Positions 1 to 8,020 of a DNA stretch of 64,000 nt are shown piece after piece (positions within the stretch are counted from its first letter, which is position 1; the number at the start of each line of letters is the position of its first letter). The notes beneath the pieces were generated by a model, which did not search any database, was not told the origin of the DNA, and was given only the letters and a program-made list of their open reading frames with translations. This DNA comes from Candidatus Bipolaricaulota bacterium (GTDB lineage: Bacteria > Bipolaricaulota > Bipolaricaulia > RBG-16-55-9 > DRXL01): contig JANXCC010000001.1 of assembly GCA_025060395.1 (NCBI GenBank), positions 124,276 to 188,275 on the forward strand, in the 5' to 3' direction. Both the position numbers and the translations under genes were made by a program.

Positions 1-67
1 ACACGTGGCAAGTCTGTGCCGATATGGTGAAAAACGGGTGGAAGGCCTTATGGGACACTCGGGTTTT

Positions 68-1375
68 TTAGAAGTCCAAGGCGAGATAAAACTCTTGGAC
101 TTTGAGGCCGGAGGGCTGAATTGCTGTGCCAACACGCCAACTCCAGCCCTTCTCCGCATAAGAGATTGTCAGCACAACCTTGTCTAAGGGCTTGATTAGC
201 CCGAGGAACACGATGAGCAGATCGGCTCTCCAGGGGCCATGTTCCCATACGAGCTGAATATCATGCTGATAGATCGGGTCAAGTCCGAAACAGCCTGCAT
301 CCGCAGCGCAGATGAAGAGATCGCTCGTGACACTCACCCCGCCAAGCGAGAAGCTCGTCGTAAACTCTCGCAATGAGAAGACAATTCCGCCGAGCGTGTC
401 CGTCCATATTGCCAACACGAACGCGTCGCCCACAGACCAACTCGTGATGAGCGTGTGCGAGCTGAGGGTCAAGTCTGAGCCAAAAGAGAGAATATCCGTC
501 ACGTCGAGGGCTAGCGGCTCGATTCGCCCAAAGCTCGTAATTTGAAGATATTCGATACCAGCCGGACCCTCATTTGCATTAAAGTTAAACGCAGTATCGA
601 AGCTGATCGTCACTCCGGAAAGCTTCAGATCGGTTACGGTGAGGCGCTCGTACTCGAAATTCAAACCCGATACAACGCGCCCTTGAGGGAACTGAAGTTC
701 TGGCATACACTCGCCAACGCATTCAAAGCCACGCCGTGCCCCTAAATACGTCTCAGACTTCACGGTTACTCCTGAAACCGTTTGCCCGCTTACCGTTAGG
801 ATGGCTCCGGCTTCCCACTGCGGAGCTGCCGCGGAGCTCAGGTTCGCCAACAGCCCGACGGCCTTCACCGTTACCCCGCCAAAGACGAGCTGAGCCTCGA
901 CGATCTTCTTGCGCAACGTAACGGATTCGGTAAGCGTTGGACCCAAGAGCCGCGCTAGCCGAGCATAGGGGGTCACCAAGTCTTTATAAAAGATCGGAAT
1001 ATACTGCCCCACGACCCCGCCAGGATCGGGATAGACAAACGTAATCTGATAGTACCGATGCTCGACTTCAACGATGTTTCGAGAGAAGAGAATAGTATTG
1101 ATGAGCGTGAGCGCCCCAATGGTTGTGTTCAGCTTGAAGACATGGGCTTCAACCCCCATCGTGCTAAAGGCCGTTATTGAGCTGATCTGCAACCCGCTCA
1201 GGGCGAGATTGAGTCGAAGCAGGCTCTCAACGGCCAAGGAGGGCTGAACGATCTTAGGCTGGAGGCCTTCTAAGATCAGCAAAAGCCGTGCGTCCCATCT
1301 GCCGCTCACCGGGGCAGCAAGCCCACAAGACCATGTAAGAACGCCCAAGCAAACGATGATGATTGCCCAGCGCAT
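68..1375 (-). CDS. exported beta-rich protein of unknown function
   Basis: I do not recognise a family. The predicted 435-residue protein opens with a signal peptide (MRWAIIIVCLGVLTW, then SCGLAAP). The rest alternates hydrophobic and polar residues with many Val/Thr/Ser/Gly, as in beta-sheet secreted or outer-surface proteins, and it ends in a terminal Phe. The ATG at 1375 is chosen because GGGAGGT sits 6 bases upstream. A longer reading from 1459 would begin inside the promoter and run through the palindrome. It has its own promoter and operator-like site and is transcribed away from gmk. A beta-barrel is possible but unproven. Confidence 0.7.
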   Translation of the reverse strand: MRWAIIIVCLGVLTWSCGLAAPVSGRWDARLLLILEGLQPKIVQPSLAVESLLRLNLALSGLQISSITAFSTMGVEAHVFKLNTTIGALTLINTILFSRNIVEVEHRYYQITFVYPDPGGVVGQYIPIFYKDLVTPYARLARLLGPTLTESVTLRKKIVEAQLVFGGVTVKAVGLLANLSSAAAPQWEAGAILTVSGQTVSGVTVKSETYLGARRGFECVGECMPELQFPQGRVVSGLNFEYERLTVTDLKLSGVTISFDTAFNFNANEGPAGIEYLQITSFGRIEPLALDVTDILSFGSDLTLSSHTLITSWSVGDAFVLAIWTDTLGGIVFSLREFTTSFSLGGVSVTSDLFICAADAGCFGLDPIYQHDIQLVWEHGPWRADLLIVFLGLIKPLDKVVLTISYAEKGWSWRVGTAIQPSGLKVQEFYLALDF

Positions 1376-1402
1376 AGGACCTCCCTGCTCTTTTTTTTCG
1401 AC

Positions 1403-1421
1403 GTGGGATACTATATCCCAC
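1403..1421. promoter_or_regulatory. 19-bp palindrome at the predicted transcription start
   Basis: GTGGGATA-CTA-TATCCCAC is a perfect 8-bp inverted repeat placed immediately downstream of the -10 box, at about +2 to +21. A dyad in this position is typical of a repressor operator. It could also form a short hairpin at the 5' end of the mRNA. The cognate regulator is not identifiable from this window. Confidence 0.6.
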
Positions 1422-1429
1422 CTTGGCAT

Positions 1430-1459
1430 ATTATATCCGATAAGGGAGAGAGAAGTCAA
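1430..1459 (-). promoter_or_regulatory. sigma-70 promoter of the exported protein gene
   Basis: On the minus strand TTGACT (1454-1459) is followed after 18 bases by a perfect TATAAT (1430-1435). Transcription would start near 1422-1424, giving a leader of about 48 bases that carries the palindrome at 1403-1421 and then the GGGAGGT ribosome site. Confidence 0.75.
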
Positions 1460-1462
1460 GCG

Positions 1463-2032
1463 TCAGAGCGATCGCTCGGCACGGATGATCGCGCATAGGC
1501 GTGTGACGCTCTCCGTCACACGACGGTTAATTACCATGTAATCGAAGAGATCGAGCGCGCTCAGTTCATCTAAGACCGCAGCTAATCGTCGACGCCGAGC
1601 TACCACGCTTTCAGTGCCTCGCCGGTCTAGGCGATGTTCCAACTCTTCCAGCGATGGCGGCAGGATGAAGATCGCTACAAGCCGTCCGGGGAGGCGTCGT
1701 CGCCGCAGCTGGCGCACCCCCTGCACCTCGGCTTCTTTGATCACGTCGTGCCCAGCTGCTAATAGCGTATACACCTCCGAGCGTGGAGTGCCGTAGTAAT
1801 GTTCCGCGTAGATGGCATATTCGAGAAACTCGTTTCGGCGGATGCGGCGCTCAAACTCTTCTCGTGAGATGAACCGATAGCGTCCAGACGTGAGTTCTTG
1901 TGGACTTCGGGGAGGCCGGCTTGTGTACGACGGCACATAGACCAAATCCGGGAATCGTTTGCGCACGCGAGTCAAAAGTGTCGTCTTGCCTGCCCCAGAA
2001 GGACCGCAGATGACGAAGAAGATCTGGGCCAT
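1463..2032 (-). CDS. gmk: guanylate kinase
   Basis: Phosphorylates GMP to GDP with ATP in purine nucleotide synthesis; cytoplasmic. The P-loop GPSGAGKT lies at residues 10-17. The GMP-binding segment SYTSRPPRSPQE-SGRYRFIS follows at about 36-56, and the lid and core (EVQGVRQLRR) come later. At 189 residues it is close to the family norm of about 200. It starts 4 bases after the yicC stop, the classical yicC-gmk pairing, so the two are probably cotranscribed. The two Arg/Tyr guanine-binding landmarks seem present, so I consider it functional. Confidence 0.92.
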   Translation of the reverse strand: MAQIFFVICGPSGAGKTTLLTRVRKRFPDLVYVPSYTSRPPRSPQELTSGRYRFISREEFERRIRRNEFLEYAIYAEHYYGTPRSEVYTLLAAGHDVIKEAEVQGVRQLRRRRLPGRLVAIFILPPSLEELEHRLDRRGTESVVARRRRLAAVLDELSALDLFDYMVINRRVTESVTRLCAIIRAERSL

Positions 2033-2036
2033 AGCT

Positions 2037-2900
2037 TCACTCGACGTTGCGCACCTGCTCGCGGAATCTTTCGATGAGCGCCTTCATCTCCAAAACGCAC
2101 CGCGTGATCTGAGCGTCTTTGGCCTTCGCTGAGATCGTATTGGCTTCACGGGCCAGCTCCTGTGCGAGAAAATCTAGGAGCCGCCCTGCCGGCTCTGGGC
2201 CCGCTATCGCCTCGCGAGCGGCTCGAAGGTGCATCTTCACCCGGGCGAGCTCCTCAGTAATATCTGAGCGCTCGGCCCAGAGCGCTACCTCCATCTCCAA
2301 TCGCCCCTCATCCAGTTCTACAATATTTTCGGTCAGCTCGCGCACGCGCTCACGCAGACGTTCGTGATACAGTTTCTTTATGGCCGGAGCGCTCTGTTCG
2401 ATCTCGGCTAGCTCGTGTTCTATAAGAGCGAGAAAGCGAAGCAACTCCTCGGCGAGAAGTTGTCCTTCACGCACACGGCTCGCTTGAGCTTGGACGAGAG
2501 CTTCTCTTAAGACCGGCTCGAGGCGTTCCCAAAGCTCGGGCTCTGGCTCCTCAACACGTTGTAAGACCCCTTCTAATCTCAAGAGAGTGTCCAAGGAGAG
2601 GCTTTCTGAAAGCTGTAAGTCCTGAGCGAGCTGTCGTAAAGCCGCGCCGTATGCGCGGGCAGTCTCGGTGCTGATAACAAGAGGCATACGACGCTCGATC
2701 TCTATCTGGACTTCGACGTGTCCACGCGCAAAGTGCTGCCCTACAAGATCATGAACCTTCAGCTCTAGAGCCGGATAGGCCTCCAAGCCGCCCACGCTCA
2801 GATCAAGATACTTATGGTTGAGGGTCTTCACCGATACAGTGACTCTGCCGGCCGGATGCTGAGCTTGAGCGTAGCCATAGCCGGTCATGCTCCGGATCAT
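2037..2900 (-). CDS. yicC: YicC/YloC family endoribonuclease
   Basis: YicC-type proteins are single-strand RNA endonucleases that influence stationary-phase survival and RNA turnover. The family N-terminus (IRSMTGYGYA), the central helical region rich in Glu/Leu and the C-terminal DUF1732 part (ELAREANTISAKAKDAQI) are all visible; length is 287 residues, normal for the family. I choose the ATG at 2900. The alternative TTG at 2918 would fall inside the promoter (TTGACA 2930-2935, 17 bases, TACCCT 2907-2912), which places the transcription start at or next to this ATG and suggests a leaderless message. It heads the yicC-gmk pair. Confidence 0.88.
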   Translation of the reverse strand: MIRSMTGYGYAQAQHPAGRVTVSVKTLNHKYLDLSVGGLEAYPALELKVHDLVGQHFARGHVEVQIEIERRMPLVISTETARAYGAALRQLAQDLQLSESLSLDTLLRLEGVLQRVEEPEPELWERLEPVLREALVQAQASRVREGQLLAEELLRFLALIEHELAEIEQSAPAIKKLYHERLRERVRELTENIVELDEGRLEMEVALWAERSDITEELARVKMHLRAAREAIAGPEPAGRLLDFLAQELAREANTISAKAKDAQITRCVLEMKALIERFREQVRNVE

Positions 2901-2940
2901 ACGGGTAGGGTAATCCAAAGGCAGGACGTTGTCAAGGGGC

Positions 2941-2969
2941 TTGACAATCGAGCTCTGCTGCGCTATTAT
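2941..2969 (+). promoter_or_regulatory. promoter of tRNA-Gln
   Basis: A consensus TTGACA (2941-2946), exactly 17 bases, then TATTAT (2964-2969). The start would fall at about 2976, just ahead of the tRNA. Its -35 box lies five bases from the TTGACA of the divergent yicC promoter, so the two promoters are back to back. Confidence 0.75.
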
Positions 2970-2979
2970 AGCGTAAGAC

Positions 2980-3050
2980 TGGGAGATCGTCTAACGGTAG
3001 GACGGCAGGCTCTGGACCTGCTAGTGGAGGTTCGAATCCTCCTCTCCCAG
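2980..3050 (+). tRNA. tRNA-Gln (anticodon CUG)
   Basis: Acceptor arms TGGGAGA/TCTCCCA pair fully. The anticodon stem GCAGG/CCTGC encloses loop CTCTGGA, giving anticodon CTG for codon CAG. The T arm GGAGG-TTCGAAT-CCTCC is perfect. The U1-A72 end and discriminator G fit glutamine tRNAs. No CCA is encoded. Its 3' end directly abuts the stop codon of the convergent DUF255 gene at 3051. Confidence 0.95.
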
Positions 3051-5114
3051 CTAAATCTTTTCGAAGCTCTCTTCCAGCTCGGCGACCTCCGTGATCGGCG
3101 TGCGGCACGAGTAATTCTGGCAGAGATATACCGTTGGAGCTCCGTTCACCAGGCTCTTTCCTTGCAAGAGCGGGGTGAGTGCCGCGCGCTCGGTATCATC
3201 CGGCTCACCCCAGACCAAGATCTTATTGGGGAGCAAGCGGGTATAAATCCTCCGCAAAAACTCTCGCACCCGTGAGTCACTCCTGGCCCCAACGACAGCA
3301 AGCTGGGTCGTCGGCCCCAGAAAGAAATCGAGAGCACAGAGCATATACGAGAGCGCTGGAGGCGCTTGTCTCATAAGATCATAGCATAGGCGCAATGTCT
3401 GTTCGGCTTTCGCCCGCAGTGTTGAGTCATCGGTCAACTCGGCTAAGCGTAACAGTGCCATGGTGGCTGCGGCATTTCCTGACGGCGTCGCCTCATCATA
3501 GAAGCTCTTAAGGCGCACAGGGAGTTCCCCGTGATCTCTACCGGTGAAGAAGAACCCACCAGCGCGCTCGTCCCAGAACCTCTCGAGCATCGATTTGCTG
3601 AGTGCTTGGGCTTCCCGGACCCATCGCAGATCGAAGTCTGACTCATATAGATCGAGCAGCGACAGAATAAAGAACGCATAATCTTCAAGATATGCGCTAA
3701 ACTTAGCTTGGCCATCTTTGTAGCTGCGCTGAAGCTCCTCACCTTGGCGCATATGGTTGAGGCAGAACTGCGCGGCATCTTGCGCCGCACGCAGATACTT
3801 CTCAGACTCTAGAACCTGATACGCTCGTGCCAACGCCGAGATCATCAGTCCATTCCATGCTGTGAGGATCTTCTCGTCACGAGGTGGCCTCTTCCGGCGT
3901 TCTCGCGCTGCCCAGAGCGCGGCCCGCGCGCGGGCCAACCACGCTTCGCACTCGCGACTCGTCATTCCCCAGCGAGCTGCTGCTTCTTCACAAGTGTAGG
4001 GCAGATAAAGCACGCTGGTACCTCCGACATAGTTCCCTGACCCCGTGACGCCAAAGTATTCACAAGCCTTGGCGCCGTCTTCAGGGCCGAGCACAGCACA
4101 GATCTCTTCGGGGGTCCAGACGTAGAATGCCCCTTCGCCGTCGGGACTATCAGCATCTTGGGACGAGAAGAATCCGCCCTCAGGACTGGTCATCTCCCTC
4201 AGAATATAGCCTAGCGTCTCTTCAACGATTCGACGGTAGAGCGGCTTTTGGGTCGCTTGATACGCCTCAAGGTATGTCCAGACCAGGAGCGCGTTGTCGT
4301 AGAGCATCTTCTCGAAGTGCGGGATACGCCATGCGACATCGACACAATAGCGATGAAAGCCGCCACCTAATTGATCATAGATACCTCCGCGCGCCATCTG
4401 TTCCAACGTATGGTTAGCTATGGCCAACGCATCAGGGTCTTTTGTGCGGTGCCAATATCGGAGCAGGAGACTCAGCTCCATGCTCTGGGGAAACTTCGGT
4501 GCCCCCCCAAAGCCCCCATGTTCTCGATCATATCTGTGCAGCGAGCTGAGAAACGCTCGCTGTATGAGTTCGGTAGAGAGCATTCCTTGGCTGGACCTAG
4601 GTTGCTGCAACGTGCTCAGGTATTGGGTGAGCTGTTCGGCTTGCTCGGTGATCTTTGCCCGCTCCTTGTGATAGAGCTCGACGAGAGCTCGCAGCACGGT
4701 GAGCAAGCCCGGTCGCCCCCAGCGGTCCTCAGGGGGAAAGTAGGTGCCACCGTAGAACGGCTTTAGATCTGGAGTGAGAAAGACGGTCAAGGGCCAGCCG
4801 CCCTGACCCGTCAGAACCTGCACAGCTGTCATGTAGAGCTTGTCGAGGTCAGGGCGTTCTTCTCGATCGACCTTGATGCACACGAAGTGCTCATTGAGAA
4901 ACTGGGCGATCGTGGGGTTCTCAAACGACTCGCGCTCCATCACATGGCACCAATGACATGCTGAATACCCAATAGAGAGAAAGATCGGTTTGTCTTCGCG
5001 TCGAGCCTTCTGCAAGGCCTCTTCGCCCCAAGGATACCAATCGACAGGATTATACGCGTGCTGGAGCAGGTACGGGCTGGTCTCGCGGATGAGCCGGTTG
5101 GGATTTGAAGCCAT
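3051..5114 (-). CDS. thioredoxin-domain protein of the DUF255/YyaL (SSP411) family
   Basis: The N-terminal thioredoxin-like domain (about residues 1-165) carries the family hallmark NPVDWYPWG and a CxxC pair at Cys53/Cys56 in [10 protein letters not shown]. The remaining 500 residues form the (alpha/alpha)6-barrel-like glycosidase fold typical of this family ([33 protein letters not shown]-like [11 protein letters not shown]). Length of 687 residues is normal. The family's substrate is not firmly known; a redox or sugar-related role is usually proposed. The ATG at 5114 has GGAG upstream. Its stop touches tRNA-Gln. Confidence 0.88.
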   Translation of the reverse strand: MASNPNRLIRETSPYLLQHAYNPVDWYPWGEEALQKARREDKPIFLSIGYSACHWCHVMERESFENPTIAQFLNEHFVCIKVDREERPDLDKLYMTAVQVLTGQGGWPLTVFLTPDLKPFYGGTYFPPEDRWGRPGLLTVLRALVELYHKERAKITEQAEQLTQYLSTLQQPRSSQGMLSTELIQRAFLSSLHRYDREHGGFGGAPKFPQSMELSLLLRYWHRTKDPDALAIANHTLEQMARGGIYDQLGGGFHRYCVDVAWRIPHFEKMLYDNALLVWTYLEAYQATQKPLYRRIVEETLGYILREMTSPEGGFFSSQDADSPDGEGAFYVWTPEEICAVLGPEDGAKACEYFGVTGSGNYVGGTSVLYLPYTCEEAAARWGMTSRECEAWLARARAALWAARERRKRPPRDEKILTAWNGLMISALARAYQVLESEKYLRAAQDAAQFCLNHMRQGEELQRSYKDGQAKFSAYLEDYAFFILSLLDLYESDFDLRWVREAQALSKSMLERFWDERAGGFFFTGRDHGELPVRLKSFYDEATPSGNAAATMALLRLAELTDDSTLRAKAEQTLRLCYDLMRQAPPALSYMLCALDFFLGPTTQLAVVGARSDSRVREFLRRIYTRLLPNKILVWGEPDDTERAALTPLLQGKSLVNGAPTVYLCQNYSCRTPITEVAELEESFEKI

Positions 5115-5182
5115 AGTGCTCCCTTCATTTGTGATAGTTTAGCTTACTGATTTTCCCAGCTCCAAGCAAGCTCGCTGTCTGC

Positions 5183-5188
5183 TATAAT
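5183..5188 (+). promoter_or_regulatory. -10 box of the cyclase/NB-ARC/TPR gene
   Basis: TATAAT lies 41 bases upstream of the ATG at 5229. I see no good -35 hexamer, so activator help or an atypical promoter is possible. The leader would hold GAGAGGAG (about 5216-5223) as ribosome site. Confidence 0.45.
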
Positions 5189-5228
5189 AAGACGATCACG
5201 CCATGTTCACTCAATCGAGAGGAGTCCA

Positions 5229-7982
5229 ATGACGCTACCGACGGGGACTGTCACGTTTCTCTTCACGGATATCGAGGGGAGCTCCAAGCTATGGGAACAA
5301 GATCCTGAAGTGATGTCGCGAGCGCTTGCTGAGCATAATGCCCTGCTGCGGCGCGTCATCGAAGCTCACCGAGGCTATATCTTCAAACTCTGGGGTGACG
5401 CGGTCTACGCGGCATTCGACACCGCAATCGAAGCGCTCAATGCAGCTATAGAAGCCCAGCAAGAGCTGATGCGTCGTCCATGGGAAACGCCTGAGCCGCT
5501 CCGAGTCCGCATGGCGTTGCACACCGGCGTAGCTGAGATTCGCGATGGGGATTACTTTGGACCGACTCTCAACCGATGTGCTCGGCTACTGAGCGCTGCC
5601 CATGGCGGTCAGATCTTGCTCTCGGCAGCGACAGAAGAACTCGTGCGTGATGCTCTTCCCAAAGACGTCTCGCTGCGCTCGTTAGGCTATCATCGCCTCA
5701 AGGACCTCCAACGCCCAGAACAGATCTATCAAGTTATCCATCCTCAGCTGCCCGCTGAGTTCTCGTCGTTACGCACCCTCAATGCTGTGCCCAATAATCT
5801 GCCCATACAGTTGACGAGCTTTATCGGGCGAGAGCGTGAGATGAGAGAGGTCAAGGAGCTGTTGAAGCAAACCAGGCTACTGACGCTCACGGGGTCTGGC
5901 GGCTGTGGCAAGACCCGGTTAGCCCTCCAGGTCGCCGCCGATCTCCTAGAGGAGTACCCCGATGGCATCTGGTTTGTCGATCTCTCTGTGCTGGCCGATC
6001 CGGCACTTGTGCCCTCGACCGTTGCTGCTACACTGGGGATTCATGAGGAGCCTGGGCGTCCCGCGCTCACCACCTTGGCTGAGGCGTTGAAACCCCGTAC
6101 GCTGTTATTGATCCTAGATAACTGTGAGCATCTGGTGACTGCGTGCGCCCAGCTTGCTGAGACGCTGTTGCGGACATGTCCCACGCTGAAGATCCTCGCG
6201 ACAAGCCGTGAAGCTCTTGGGATTGCCGGCGAGGTGGCATGGCGTGTGCCCTCGCTCTCCCTGCCTCAGCCCCATGAGCTTACTCACCCAGATTCTCTGG
6301 CTCGCATTACTCGCTACGAGGCGATCCGGCTCTTCATCGAACGTGCGGAGGCCGCTTCTCCAGAGTTCAGGGTCACCCCGCAGAATATCAGAGCTATTGC
6401 ACAGATCTGTCAGCGGCTTGATGGGATCCCCTTGGCGATTGAGCTCGCTGCGGCGCGCGTTAAGGCACTCTCCGTCGAGCAGATTGCAGCACGACTGGAT
6501 GATCGTTTTCGGCTGTTGACTGGGGGCAGTCGCACAGCGCTGCCCAGACAGCAGACCCTGCGCGCCATGATGGACTGGAGCTATGAGCTGCTCAATGAGC
6601 GCGAGCGCACGCTCTTTCGGAGGTTATCGACGTTTGCTGGCGGATTTACCCTGGAAGCTGCTGAGGCTATCTGCGCCGACGAGCAGATCCCTGTGCACGA
6701 GATCATGGATCTGCTGTTAAATTTGGTGAGCAAATCGTTGGTCGTCTTCAGCGACGAAGATGCGCGCTATAGGCTTCTGGAGACCGTCAGGCAGTACGCG
6801 CGAGATAAGCTCTTAGAGACGGGTGAAGCGGTCCAGGTGCGCACTCGCCATCGTGATTGGTTTCTAGCGCTTGCTGAGCGTGCCGAGAGCGCTCTGCAAG
6901 GCCCTGATCAGGCGCTGTGGCTTAAGCGCCTCGAGCTCGAGCACGATAACCTCCGAGCAGCCTTAGAGTGGTCCAGCACAGACCCGGAGACAGGGCTCCG
7001 ATTGGCGAGCGCCCTATGGCTCTTTTGGTACTTGCGCGGGTACGTGAGCGAAGGACGCGAGTGGCTGAAGCAGTTCCTCGAGAAGGCACCTGAAGCGCCT
7101 TCGTCGCTGCGCGCCAAAGCTCTCTACGGCGCCAGCATGCTCGCGCGGGCCCAAGATGACTATGCTCTGGCTACCAAACTCCTGGAAGAGAGCTTAGCCC
7201 TCTATCGCGCGGCTAAGGACAATCGTGGGGTGGCGTTGGCCCTGGGGAATTTAGGTATCATCGCGTTTGCTCGCGGAGACTACGCCCGTGCGACGAAACT
7301 CCACGAGGAGAGCTTGGAACACTTTCGCCAATTACACGATAAAATTGGGATCGCCTCGGCGCTGAGCGAGCTAGGCAACGTCGCGCTATATCAGAACGAT
7401 CTGGAGCGAGCCGAAAGACTCCTTGAAGAGAGCTTAGCGCTCTCGCGGGCGGCTCAAGACGATCAGGGAATAGCATTAGCGCTGCGACGTCTTGGAGCGG
7501 TGCTCTTCCAGAAGGGGGAGCGCGCACGGGCCAAAGCGTTGTTGCAAGAGAGCCTAGAGCTCTATCGTGGACTTGGAGCCGTCCCGGGATTGGCTTCGGT
7601 GTTTAACTCCCTTGGGATGGTTGCCCTTCAGGAGGGAGACCTACAGCGAGCGGGTACATTACTCCGCCAAAGTTTAGCGCACTATCGCGACGTTGGGGAC
7701 AAGTGGCACATTGCTCTCTGTCTGGATCGGCTTGCGCAGGTTGCCGCAGCCCAAGGGGACTGGAAGCGTGCGGTGCGGCTCATGGGAGCTGAAGAAGCGC
7801 TTCGCGAAGCGATTGGCGCTCCGTTGCCCCCGTCTGAACATGCAGGGCACGAGCAGACGCTCACTAAAGCCCACGAACATCTAGATGAAGAGAGCTTCGC
7901 CGCGGCCTGGGCCGATGGCTATGCCATGAAATTCGAAGAAGCTATTGCGTATGCCCTTTCAGAAGAGCCCTCAGCGCTCTAG
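5229..7982 (+). CDS. class III nucleotidyl cyclase / NB-ARC ATPase / TPR regulator
   Basis: Three-part signalling protein of 917 residues. Residues 1-170 form a class III cyclase domain with metal ligands Asp14 and Asp57, Lys53 at the base-selecting position and the catalytic pair Asn115/Arg119, so it looks catalytically competent. Residues 190-500 form an NB-ARC type ATPase with Walker A GSGGCGKT (222-229) and Walker B LLLILDN (292-298). From about 600 there are tandem TPRs of about 40 residues (LLEESLALYRAA repeated). No DNA-binding domain is visible, so output is probably cAMP or protein interaction. A CRP-type regulator 14 kb away could be a receiver, which is speculation. It is followed after a few bases by an acyl-CoA synthetase gene. 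Confidence 0.85.
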   Translation: MTLPTGTVTFLFTDIEGSSKLWEQDPEVMSRALAEHNALLRRVIEAHRGYIFKLWGDAVYAAFDTAIEALNAAIEAQQELMRRPWETPEPLRVRMALHTGVAEIRDGDYFGPTLNRCARLLSAAHGGQILLSAATEELVRDALPKDVSLRSLGYHRLKDLQRPEQIYQVIHPQLPAEFSSLRTLNAVPNNLPIQLTSFIGREREMREVKELLKQTRLLTLTGSGGCGKTRLALQVAADLLEEYPDGIWFVDLSVLADPALVPSTVAATLGIHEEPGRPALTTLAEALKPRTLLLILDNCEHLVTACAQLAETLLRTCPTLKILATSREALGIAGEVAWRVPSLSLPQPHELTHPDSLARITRYEAIRLFIERAEAASPEFRVTPQNIRAIAQICQRLDGIPLAIELAAARVKALSVEQIAARLDDRFRLLTGGSRTALPRQQTLRAMMDWSYELLNERERTLFRRLSTFAGGFTLEAAEAICADEQIPVHEIMDLLLNLVSKSLVVFSDEDARYRLLETVRQYARDKLLETGEAVQVRTRHRDWFLALAERAESALQGPDQALWLKRLELEHDNLRAALEWSSTDPETGLRLASALWLFWYLRGYVSEGREWLKQFLEKAPEAPSSLRAKALYGASMLARAQDDYALATKLLEESLALYRAAKDNRGVALALGNLGIIAFARGDYARATKLHEESLEHFRQLHDKIGIASALSELGNVALYQNDLERAERLLEESLALSRAAQDDQGIALALRRLGAVLFQKGERARAKALLQESLELYRGLGAVPGLASVFNSLGMVALQEGDLQRAGTLLRQSLAHYRDVGDKWHIALCLDRLAQVAAAQGDWKRAVRLMGAEEALREAIGAPLPPSEHAGHEQTLTKAHEHLDEESFAAAWADGYAMKFEEAIAYALSEEPSAL

Positions 7983-8020
7983 ACTTGCCTCTCAATGATT
8001 ACTTACAGTACCATAAAGCT

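Noticed and set aside
48-248. Short minus-strand frame near the window start
   Set aside because: It lies inside the 68-1375 gene in another frame and has no ribosome site or family match.
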